Source of the DNA: an uncultured Prevotella sp. | GTDB taxonomy: Bacteria; Bacteroidota; Bacteroidia; Bacteroidales; Bacteroidaceae | Direction of reading: 5' to 3' | Length of the DNA stretch: 64,000 nt | Assembly (NCBI GenBank): GCA_900550365.1 | Contig: URRR01000007.1 | Span: 43,340 to 107,339, forward strand | Shown: piece after piece, positions 16,278-22,832 of the stretch | How positions within the stretch are numbered: position 1 is the first letter of the stretch | Layout: each line of letters opens with the position of its first letter | Notes under the pieces: model-generated | The model's input: the letters and a program-made list of their open reading frames with translations, nothing else | Databases searched by the model: none | What the model was told of the DNA's origin: nothing | Translations under genes and position numbers: made by a program

Positions 16278-16631
16278 AAAAATATAGATTTAAGTTTGTT
16301 ACAAAATATTGGCCTCTAAGTTACACATTTTTACTTTAACACGCAAAATAAAATAAGAAAAAGGAAGTAAAATTAAAACATATTAGTAATTTTGCAGAAA
16401 GAAGAAGCCCCTCTCCGTCTCTCCCCGGCTGGGGAGAGGGATTTATAGCAGACAAGAGACGAGCAGACAGAAAAGTGAAGAGTGAAAAGTGAAAAGTGAA
16501 GAGCTGCAAAAGCATATGACTTTAACTACTTCTAACTACTTTAACTCCTCTGACTACTTAGAGTAATGGCTGTAACTTCTAACGAGCGGAGCGAGTGATA
16601 ACTTCTATAACTTCTCTAACTTCTTAAAAAT
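16278..16631. other. 354-bp divergent intergenic region
   Basis: Between fusA2 and hemW. It holds a plus-strand -7-like box TAATTTTG (16387-16394) with no clear -33, a C-rich stem (CTCTCCCC 16419-16426 pairing GGGGAGAG 16431-16438) belonging to a GAAGCCCCTC repeat type also seen at 22219, 26112 and 26331, GACGAGCAGACA and AGTGAAAAGTGAAGAG low-complexity pieces, and an AACTACTT element up to the hemW start. Confidence 0.6.
16512..16625. repeat. AACTACTT-type intergenic element, complete copy
   Basis: A 114-bp element running from AGCATATGACTTTAACTACT through CTCCTCTGACTACTTAGAGT and GAGCGGAGCGAGTGATAAC to CTTCTCTAACTTCT. Further copies are at 10363-10495 (reverse), 20136-20188 (partial), 22568-22820 (split by another element) and 26143-26295 (rearranged). 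Confidence 0.75.
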
Positions 16632-17756
16632 ATGCCCGGTATATACATCCACATTCCGTTCTGCAAGAGCCGCTGCATATATTGCGGATTCTATTCAACC
16701 ACGCTTCTCGGCATGCGCGGCGAGTATGTCGATGCTCTCTGCCGCGAGGCCAGGCTTAGGCGCGGCTACGTGCATGAGCCGTTCAGCACCATATATATAG
16801 GCGGCGGCACGCCGTCGGTGCTCGGCGCCTCCACGATAGGGCGGCTGCTCGGCGATATATATAATGTGTACAGCGTGAGCGATGACGCCGAGGTTACCGT
16901 CGAGTGCAATCCTGACGACGTAACCCCCGCCTTTGCCCGTGAGCTTGCCGCCACGCCCGTCAACCGTGTCAGCATGGGCGCGCAGACCTTCTCTGACGCC
17001 CGCCTGCGCCTCTTGCGCCGCCGCCACGGTGCGCACGACATAGCCGCGGCCGTGGACAATCTCAGGCGGGCAGGCATATCAAATATAAGCATCGACCTGA
17101 TGTTCGGCTTCCCCGGCGAGACGCTTGACGACTGGCGTGCCGACATCACCCGTGCCCTTGCCCTCGGCGTAGAGCACATATCGGCCTACAGCCTGATGTA
17201 CGAGGAGGGCACGCCCCTTTACGCCATGCTTGAGGAGGGCAGGGTAGGCGAGATTGACGAGGAGCTGAGCCTCGCCATGTACGGCGAGCTGACCGAGCGG
17301 CTCACCGCCGCCGGCTATGAGCATTACGAGATAAGCAACTTCGCCCGTCCCGGCTTCCGCTCGCGCCACAACTCGGGCTACTGGCGGCGCGAGCCTTACA
17401 TAGGGCTGGGCGCTGCCGCCCACTCGTTCGACCTGCGCTCGCGCCAGTGGAACGTGGCCGACATCAGCCGTTACGTCAGCAGCATATCGCGCGGCGAGGT
17501 GCCGGCGGAGCGCGAGGAGCTCGACGCCCGCACCACGTTCAACGACATCATCACCACCGCCCTGCGCACCCGTGAGGGCATAAGCCTCGAGGCTCTTGCC
17601 CGCCTGCTCGGCGCCGGCTATCGTGAGGCGCTGCTCAGCGCCGCGGGGCGATACGTTGACGGCGGTCTGCTTGCCGTCAGCTCCGGGCGGCTGCATCTCA
17701 CCCGCCGCGGCATCTGCGTCAGCGACATGGTGATGAGCGGCCTCATGATAGTGTGA
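16632..17756 (+). CDS. hemW: radical SAM haem chaperone HemW
   Basis: A 374-residue radical SAM protein of the HemW/HemN family with the cluster motif CKSRCIYCGFYS at the N-terminus, the GGGTPS motif and the C-terminal HemN domain (LGAAAHSF, TTALRTREGISL). HemW hands haem to membrane proteins; older annotation calls it oxygen-independent coproporphyrinogen oxidase. The short length and lone Cys motif favour HemW. Its codons are notably GC-rich compared with the AT-rich genes that follow. The start is immediately after a repeat element, at the only plausible ATG. Confidence 0.9.
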   Translation: MPGIYIHIPFCKSRCIYCGFYSTTLLGMRGEYVDALCREARLRRGYVHEPFSTIYIGGGTPSVLGASTIGRLLGDIYNVYSVSDDAEVTVECNPDDVTPAFARELAATPVNRVSMGAQTFSDARLRLLRRRHGAHDIAAAVDNLRRAGISNISIDLMFGFPGETLDDWRADITRALALGVEHISAYSLMYEEGTPLYAMLEEGRVGEIDEELSLAMYGELTERLTAAGYEHYEISNFARPGFRSRHNSGYWRREPYIGLGAAAHSFDLRSRQWNVADISRYVSSISRGEVPAEREELDARTTFNDIITTALRTREGISLEALARLLGAGYREALLSAAGRYVDGGLLAVSSGRLHLTRRGICVSDMVMSGLMIV

Positions 17757-18138
17757 CGGGATAAAATATATCAGCTTTATGTATTAAGGCTGATTGATTT
17801 TACTAAAGTATATTTTTTAGAAGTAAATATTTATTTGAATGATGTTTTATCGTTAAATTTATCTATTTTTGCAATTGGATTGGATAAAGCCATTCCGAAA
17901 TTTATTGATAATTGGGGAGCGTTGTGCTTTTCTTGCGAGTGTGAAGCCTGAGAAACTTAACAATCGTATGACAAGAAGGCATAGTGGTTCTCACGCGATA
18001 CGCGTGGGCTGCTATTACTATATCGTCATACAGGGTTTTTCTCAGGGCCTACACTCGAGGATATGGCATTGCAGTTCCACGCTTCTGCATTTATAACCGC
18101 CTATATAAGGAACAAATAGGCACAACATTTTAACTATT
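17757..18138. other. 382-bp AT-rich intergenic region
   Basis: No gene is supported. A -7-like TATTTTTG (17864-17871) is present, and a perfect stem CACGCG-ATA-CGCGTG at 17992-18006. A 75-codon frame from 17869 starts with TTG inside the -7 box and has no family signature, so it is not called. Confidence 0.5.
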
Positions 18139-18819
18139 ATGGAGCAACATTTTTGTCAGAGTTGTGGAATGCCACTTGATAAGGAGAACCGAGGAACAGA
18201 AGCAGGCGGTGCAGTAAGTAGTGATTATTGTAGGTATTGTTATAATGAAGGAAAATTTACCCGTAACTTTACGATGACACAAATGATTGAATTCTGTCTC
18301 CAGTTTTTAGACCAGATTAACGCGCAGACAGGACAGAATGTCGAACCGATGCAGGCTAAGGAGCAAATGTTGAGACATTTTCCGACTTTGAAAAGATGGA
18401 GCATGCCGGATAATCGGACTATCGAACAGAAAGCGGCAGACCTGCTTGAAATGTGTGATAATGTTACGGTTGCCTCTGTAAATGCTGACGGTTATCCGCG
18501 TCCTGTGCAGATGTCAAAGATTCATGCTGTAGGGTTCAGTGATGTTTGGATGGCTACTTCCGCAGGGTCTGTTAAGGTAGCCGACTTCAGACTCAACAAT
18601 AAGGCAGGGCTTTGCTATGAATATTATGGTGACGGAGTAGCTTTGCGTGGAACAGTAGAGATAGTGACTGATGATGCTATACGGAGAGAAATGTGGCATG
18701 AGTGGTTCATTCACCATTTTGCCGGAGGACAGGCCGACCCGGATTATGTTCTCTTGCATTTTATGGGCAAGGATGCAGCCATATGGATTAACGCAGAATT
18801 GAAACATTTGAATTTGTGA
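18139..18819 (+). CDS. zinc-ribbon plus pyridoxamine-5'-phosphate-oxidase-fold protein
   Basis: A 226-residue fusion. Residues 1-90 are a putative zinc-ribbon domain with Cys6, Cys9, Cys31 and Cys34 and a helical tail (FTRNFTMTQMIEFCLQF). Residues about 95-226 have the flavin-binding split-barrel look of PNPOx-like or general-stress proteins (VTVASVNADGYPRPVQMSKI). It may be an FMN- or haem-binding oxidoreductase; the substrate is unknown. It is AT-rich against its flanks and sits 4 bp before a DUF3795 gene, suggesting the pair was acquired together. Confidence 0.8.
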   Translation: MEQHFCQSCGMPLDKENRGTEAGGAVSSDYCRYCYNEGKFTRNFTMTQMIEFCLQFLDQINAQTGQNVEPMQAKEQMLRHFPTLKRWSMPDNRTIEQKAADLLEMCDNVTVASVNADGYPRPVQMSKIHAVGFSDVWMATSAGSVKVADFRLNNKAGLCYEYYGDGVALRGTVEIVTDDAIRREMWHEWFIHHFAGGQADPDYVLLHFMGKDAAIWINAELKHLNL

Positions 18820-18823
18820 AAGT

Positions 18824-19168
18824 ATGAAACAGATAACAGCTGATACAGGCCATATTGCAGCCTGTGGACTTTATTGTGGAGCTTGCCGTAAGTACCTGGC
18901 TGATAAATGTCCTGGATGTAAGGATAATAAAAAAGCAGAATGGTGCAAGATTCGTTCATGTTGTTTGGCTAACGGTTATAGTACATGTGCAGGATGTTCG
19001 AAAGATGTAGCCAGTTGCAGTAAATTTTCCAATCTTATAGGAAAAGTGTTTGCTTTTCTGTTTAATTCTGACCGTGAGGCCTGCATCCGCTATATAAAGG
19101 AGAATGGAGAACAGGCGTTTGCAAAGGAAATGAGTGAACGTAAATGCCAGACCATGAAAAGAAAATGA
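18824..19168 (+). CDS. Cys-rich DUF3795-type protein
   Basis: A 114-residue protein with about a dozen cysteines in paired motifs: CGLYCGAC, CPGCKDN, WCKIRSCC, CAGCSKDVASCSKF. This matches the DUF3795 pattern of small metal- or cluster-binding proteins of unknown function. It starts 4 bp after the stop of the zinc-ribbon flavin-fold protein, so the two are cotranscribed and may interact. The base composition is AT-rich like its partner. Confidence 0.8.
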   Translation: MKQITADTGHIAACGLYCGACRKYLADKCPGCKDNKKAEWCKIRSCCLANGYSTCAGCSKDVASCSKFSNLIGKVFAFLFNSDREACIRYIKENGEQAFAKEMSERKCQTMKRK

Positions 19169-19226
19169 CAGTTATAAATAATGAGCGTAAAGCTTATGTC
19201 TGACAACAGATTGTATCACGCTTTAT

Positions 19227-19307
19227 AAAAGACCGTGAAACGCGTGCTGAAAGGCGGTTTCTTGGTTTGTAAAAGACGGTCTTTGGGTTTGCAAAAGACC
19301 GTCTTTT
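19227..19307. repeat. 22-bp phased word array, locus D (4 units)
   Basis: Words at 19227 (AAAAGACCGTGAAAC), 19249 (GAAAGGCGGTTTCTT), 19271 (AAAAGACGGTCTTTG) and 19293 (AAAAGACCGTCTTTT), all exactly 22 bp apart. It follows the DUF3795 gene by about 60 bp. TGTCAGGATGTT lies about 180 bp further on. Confidence 0.9.
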
Positions 19308-19452
19308 ACAATAAGTGTTTTTAATCAGCTGACTCAAAGAGTCTTCCGCAGTTCAGGTGTATGATATTTCAAGACGACACACGCCGGCAGTGGCATCATC
19401 AACGTACAGTAAAGTATGCCGTACGGTTAACAGATAAAGATTTTTTGGTTTT

Positions 19453-19653
19453 ATCTCTCATCTGTCACTTTTCCGGCATAAGACGCTGACTGTCAGGATG
19501 TTGGCCGGTGACAGATGCAAAAAGCATCTGTCACAGAAATGCCAGCTGAAAATAAATGCGCCTTGCAGGTCGGTGACAGATCAGGAAAACATCTGTCACT
19601 GTATAACCGGCTGAGAATAAATGAGTTATAAAGAAAAGTGACAGATGAGAGAT
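19453..19653. repeat. 201-bp element with perfect 21-bp inverted ends and 65-bp internal period
   Basis: Positions 19453-19473 are the exact reverse complement of 19633-19653. GTGACAGAT occurs forward at 19508, 19573 and 19638 (exactly 65 bp apart) and reversed (ATCTGTCAC) at 19460, 19526 and 19591. The first inner pair forms an 11-bp stem (GTGACAGATGC / GCATCTGTCAC, 5-nt loop, 19508-19534); the second a 9-bp stem (19573-19599). Sequence after each stem is also shared (GCTGAAAATAAATG and GCTGAGAATAAATG). Confidence 0.85.
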
Positions 19654-19835
19654 GTTTTTCGAAAAATAAATAACTGTAATGGCCATGTTGCCTGTATTAT
19701 TGTTTACATCCATATCTTGTCATTATGCACCTGAACTGTGGATGAGCCGAATCAAATTATTTCCTATTTGTGTGAAATAGTTGTACACCTATTTTATAAT
19801 GGCATTTTGCCGTTTTTATTATTTTATGTAATCAT

Positions 19836-19866
19836 TTTGACGGAACAAGAAAAATAAGTAACTTTG
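19836..19866 (+). promoter_or_regulatory. promoter-like site far upstream of the ABC-F gene
   Basis: TTTG (19836-19839), 19 bp, TAACTTTG (19859-19866). If used for the ABC-F gene at 20268 it would give a leader of about 390 nt containing several repeats. Confidence 0.55.
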
Positions 19867-19910
19867 CAAGGAATTTAGGAAAGCAGACAAGGAGATTTGC
19901 CATGCAGCCT

Positions 19911-20042
19911 CGTTCATGCGGATTTGCAATCCGCATGTGAGAGTATAAGGATTTGCAATCCGAAACTGAGAACATCGGAACAACTTGCCGGATTACAAAT
20001 CCTGATATTCAGTCCGGCGGATTGCAAATCCGCCGGAACGAG
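19911..20042. repeat. GATTTGCAATCC element, copy 1
   Basis: A 132-bp element starting CGTTCATGCGGATTTGCAAT and ending TGCAAATCCGCCGGAACGAG. The ends are inverted (CTCGTTC at the left junction against GAACGAG), and four GATTTGCAATCC-like words lie inside. Copies 2 and 3 are at 22308-22447 and 22599-22738; this copy lacks 8 bp present in those. Translated, it gives the spurious ADLQSA/RICNP peptides. Confidence 0.85.
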
Positions 20043-20058
20043 AGATATGTTTTCAGCA

Positions 20059-20118
20059 GACGAGCAGACAAGGAACGAGCAGACAAGGAACGAGCAGACA
20101 AGGAACAAGCAGACAAGG
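20059..20118. repeat. 15-bp tandem repeat GAACGAGCAGACAAG
   Basis: Four successive units of about 15 bp (the first slightly different, the last GAACAAGCAGACAAG). Isolated pieces of the same unit occur at 16458, 19883, 22477 and 25035, always in intergenic repeat zones. Confidence 0.75.
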
Positions 20119-20188
20119 AGATTTGCACTGCAAGCAACAAAGCATATGGCTATAACTTCTAACGCCCGCAGGGCGTGGTAACTTCTAT

Positions 20189-20263
20189 AACTTCTCTAAA
20201 TTCTAAAAGAGAAAACTTCTCTAAATTCTAAAAGAGAAAACTTCTCTAAATTCTAAAAAGAGA
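20189..20263. repeat. 25-bp tandem repeat (3 units) in the ABC-F leader
   Basis: Units start at 20189, 20214 and 20239. Each reads AACTTCTCTAAATTCTAAAA and then AGAGAA, and contains the inverted pair TTCTCT/AGAGAA. The array ends 4 bp before the ATG at 20268, so it lies in the translation initiation region. Confidence 0.85.
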
Positions 20264-20267
20264 GACA

Positions 20268-22229
20268 ATGCTATCAGTAGAACATTTAAAGGTAGAGTTC
20301 GGCGCCAGGCCGCTGTTCAGCGACGTGAGCTTTGTAGTGGGCGACCGCGACCGCATAGCCCTGACGGGCAAGAACGGCGCCGGCAAATCTACCATGCTTA
20401 AGATACTCTGCGGCAGGCTGAAGCCCACCGAGGGCACCGTCAGCGCCCCGCAGGGCACGACGATAGGCTATCTGCCGCAGGTGATGACGCTGGCCGACGA
20501 CACCACCGTGAGGGAGGAGGCGCGCAAGGCCTTCGCCCCGCTCACGGGGATGAAGGAGCGCATAGGCCGCATGCAGGACGAGCTGGCCGGCCGCACCGAC
20601 TATGACTCGGCTGAGTACATGGAGCTGGTTGACCGCTTCACGCGTGAGCACGAGCGCTACATGATGATGGGCGCCGACGGATACGAGGCCGACATAGAGC
20701 GCACGCTCACCGGCCTGGGCTTCACCCGCGCCGACCTTGACCGCCCCACGAGCGAGTTCAGCGGCGGCTGGCGCATGCGCATCGAGCTGGCCAAGATTCT
20801 GCTTGAGCGCCCTGACGTGCTGCTGCTCGACGAGCCTACCAACCACCTCGACATAGAGAGCATACAGTGGCTCGAGCAGTTTCTTGCCACGGGGGCGCGC
20901 GCCGTTGTGCTGGTCAGCCATGACCGCGCCTTCATCAACAACGTCACCGACCGCACGCTCGAGATAAGCTGCGGCCACGTAACCGACTACCGCGTGAAGT
21001 ACGACGAGTACGTGCGCCTGCGCGCCGAGCGCCGCGAGCAGCAGATGCGCGCCTGGGAGAACCAGCAGAAGGAGATTGCCGACATCAGGGACTTCATAGA
21101 GCGCTTCCGCTACAAGCCGACGAAGGCCGTGCAGGTGCAGAGCCGCATAAAGCAGCTCGAGAAGATAGTGCCCATAGAGATTGACGAGGTGGACAACTCG
21201 GTCATGCACCTTAAGTTTCCGCCCTGCCAGCGCAGCGGCGACTGGCCCGTGACGTGCGACGGCCTGGGCAAGGCCTACGGCAGCCACACCGTGCTGAGCG
21301 GCGTAAGCCTCGCGATAAGGCGCAGCGAGAAGGTGGCCTTCGTAGGCCGCAACGGCGAGGGCAAGTCTACCCTGGTGAAGTGCATCATGGGCGAGATACC
21401 CTTCACCGGCACGCTGAAGATAGGCCACAACGTGCAGACGGGCTACTTCGCCCAGAACCAGGCGCAGCTGCTCGACGAGAGCCTTACCGTGTACCAGACG
21501 ATAGACAACGTGGCGCGCGGCGAGGTGCGCCTGAGGATTAACGACATCCTGGGCGCGTTCATGTTCGGCGGGGAGGCCTCTGAGAAGAAGGTGAAGGTGC
21601 TCAGCGGAGGCGAGCGCAGCCGCCTGGCCATGATACGCCTGCTGCTCGAGCCGGTCAACCTGCTGATTCTCGACGAGCCTACCAATCACCTCGACATGCC
21701 CTCGAAGGACGTGCTCAAGGAGGCCGTCAGAGCCTTTGACGGCACCGTAATCGTGGTGAGCCACGACCGCGAGTTCCTCGACGGCCTGGTGACCAAGGTC
21801 TACGAGTTCGCCGGAGGCCACGTGCGCGAGCATATAGGCGGCATATACGACTATCTGGCCAGCCGCCACGCCGACGAGCAGACGCGCGGCGAGATAGCCG
21901 GCGACGCCACAGCCCGCACAGCCGCCAGCACGAAAGACACTCAGCAGAAGGCTGACACCGCCGCCGGCGCCGCCATGTCGTACGCCGAGCGCAGGGAGCA
22001 CCAGAAGCTGGTGCGCAAGGCCGTGAAGGCCGTGGAGGACAGCGAGGCCAGGATAGCCCGCATGGAGGAGCGCCTGAAGCAGCTCGACGCCCTGCTGTCG
22101 CAGCCCGAGAACGCCAGCGACATGACCCTCGTGACCGAATATACCGACACCAAGCGCGCCCTTGACGAGGAAGTGGAACGCTGGGAACAACTGGCCGAGG
22201 AAAGCGAGAAGCTGAAAAGCCCCTCCTAA
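20268..22229 (+). CDS. ABC-F family ATP-binding protein (Uup/EttA-like)
   Basis: A 653-residue soluble protein with two ABC ATPase domains (Walker A GKNGAGKST and GRNGEGKST; signatures FSGGWRMR and LSGGERSR; Walker B LLLDEPTNHLD and LILDEPTNHLD), the linker that defines ABC-F proteins, and a C-terminal coiled coil rich in Glu, Lys and Arg. ABC-F proteins act on the ribosome, either as translation factors or to displace antibiotics; which applies is not shown. The gene is strongly GC-rich. Its last codons and stop (AGC CCC TCC TAA) lie inside a GCCCCTCC repeat. Three 25-bp repeats precede the start. Confidence 0.92.
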   Translation: MLSVEHLKVEFGARPLFSDVSFVVGDRDRIALTGKNGAGKSTMLKILCGRLKPTEGTVSAPQGTTIGYLPQVMTLADDTTVREEARKAFAPLTGMKERIGRMQDELAGRTDYDSAEYMELVDRFTREHERYMMMGADGYEADIERTLTGLGFTRADLDRPTSEFSGGWRMRIELAKILLERPDVLLLDEPTNHLDIESIQWLEQFLATGARAVVLVSHDRAFINNVTDRTLEISCGHVTDYRVKYDEYVRLRAERREQQMRAWENQQKEIADIRDFIERFRYKPTKAVQVQSRIKQLEKIVPIEIDEVDNSVMHLKFPPCQRSGDWPVTCDGLGKAYGSHTVLSGVSLAIRRSEKVAFVGRNGEGKSTLVKCIMGEIPFTGTLKIGHNVQTGYFAQNQAQLLDESLTVYQTIDNVARGEVRLRINDILGAFMFGGEASEKKVKVLSGGERSRLAMIRLLLEPVNLLILDEPTNHLDMPSKDVLKEAVRAFDGTVIVVSHDREFLDGLVTKVYEFAGGHVREHIGGIYDYLASRHADEQTRGEIAGDATARTAASTKDTQQKADTAAGAAMSYAERREHQKLVRKAVKAVEDSEARIARMEERLKQLDALLSQPENASDMTLVTEYTDTKRALDEEVERWEQLAEESEKLKSPS

Positions 22230-22256
22230 CCTCCCCCCCCTGTGGGGAGGAACCAT
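22219..22256. repeat. GCCCCTCC / GGGGAGG repeat overlapping a stop codon
   Basis: GCCCCTCCTAACCTCC, an 8-base C run, then TGTGGGGAGGAACC. CCTCCCC and GGGGAGG can pair, so it may serve as a terminator for the ABC-F gene. Relatives are at 26112-26144 and 26299-26331. Confidence 0.7.
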
Positions 22257-22307
22257 ATTACCTTAGGTTATAAGGTTAAAGGTTTTAAGGTTAGCTCCGC
22301 AACGGAC

Positions 22308-22447
22308 CGTTCATGCGGATTTGCAATCCGCATGTGAGAGTATAAGGATTTGCAATCCGAAACTGAGAACAACGAAACATCGGAAAAAACTGCCGGATTA
22401 CAAATCCTGATATTCAGTCCGTCGGATTGCAAATCCGCCGGAACGAG
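22308..22447. repeat. GATTTGCAATCC element, copy 2
   Basis: A 140-bp copy nearly identical to copy 3 (22599-22738), from CGTTCATGCGG to CCGGAACGAG. It includes the 8 bp missing in copy 1. Confidence 0.85.
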
Positions 22448-22598
22448 AAGCGAGAAGCTGAAAAGCAACAAGATACGAGCAGACAAGCAGACAAGGAGAT
22501 ATGCGCTTACAATGACAGATGACAGAAGGAGTGAAAAGTGAAGAGTGAAGAGTGAAAAGCCACAGAGCATTTGACTTTAACTACTTCTAACTACTCTC

Positions 22599-22738
22599 CG
22601 TTCATGCGGATTTGCAATCCGCATGTGAGAGTATAAGGATTTGCAATCTGAAACTGAGAACAACGAAACATCGGAAAAACTTGCCGGATTACAAATCCTG
22701 ATATTCAGTCCGCCGGATTACAAATCCGCCGGAACGAG
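22599..22738. mobile_element. GATTTGCAATCC element, copy 3, splitting an AACTACTT element
   Basis: The copy is flanked by CTCC on both sides, and the outer sequences (TTAACTACTTCTAACTACT on the left, TTTAACTACTTAGAGTA on the right) together form one AACTACTT element like 16512-16625. This is the pattern left by an insertion with a 4-bp target duplication. It encodes no transposase, so movement would need one in trans. Confidence 0.65.
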
Positions 22739-22832
22739 CTCCTTTAACTACTTAGAGTAGTGGCTATAACTTCTAACGAGCGAAGCGAGTGATAACTTCT
22801 GTAACTTCTATAAATTCTTAATATACAAACTT

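Larger units (their letters stand above)
19169..20267. other. 1.1-kb repeat-rich intergenic region
   Basis: No gene is supported. In order it holds a word array (19227-19307), a TGTCAGGATGTT motif near 19491, a 201-bp inverted/tandem element (19453-19653), a promoter (19836-19866), a GATTTGCAATCC element (19911-20042), a 15-bp tandem repeat (20059-20118), a partial AACTACTT element and a triple 25-bp repeat running to the next start. Open frames here only translate repeats. Confidence 0.7.
22230..22832. other. 603-bp repeat-rich intergenic region
   Basis: It holds the end of the C-rich repeat, two GATTTGCAATCC elements, GACGAGCAGACAAG and GTGAAAAGTGAAGAG pieces and a split AACTACTT element. 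No gene is seen. Confidence 0.65.

Noticed and set aside
17869..18096. 75-codon frame in the gap after hemW
   Set aside because: Starts with TTG inside a -7-like box and shows no recognisable family; probably chance.
19897..20181. Frames with ADLQSA, RICNP and NEQTR peptides (also 19914-20108 and 22268-22570)
   Set aside because: They translate the GATTTGCAATCC and 15-bp repeats; not conserved proteins.
20286..22256. 656-codon frame on the minus strand opposite the ABC-F gene
   Set aside because: A shadow caused by the GC-rich codon pattern of a well-identified ABC-F protein; composition is repetitive and no family fits.
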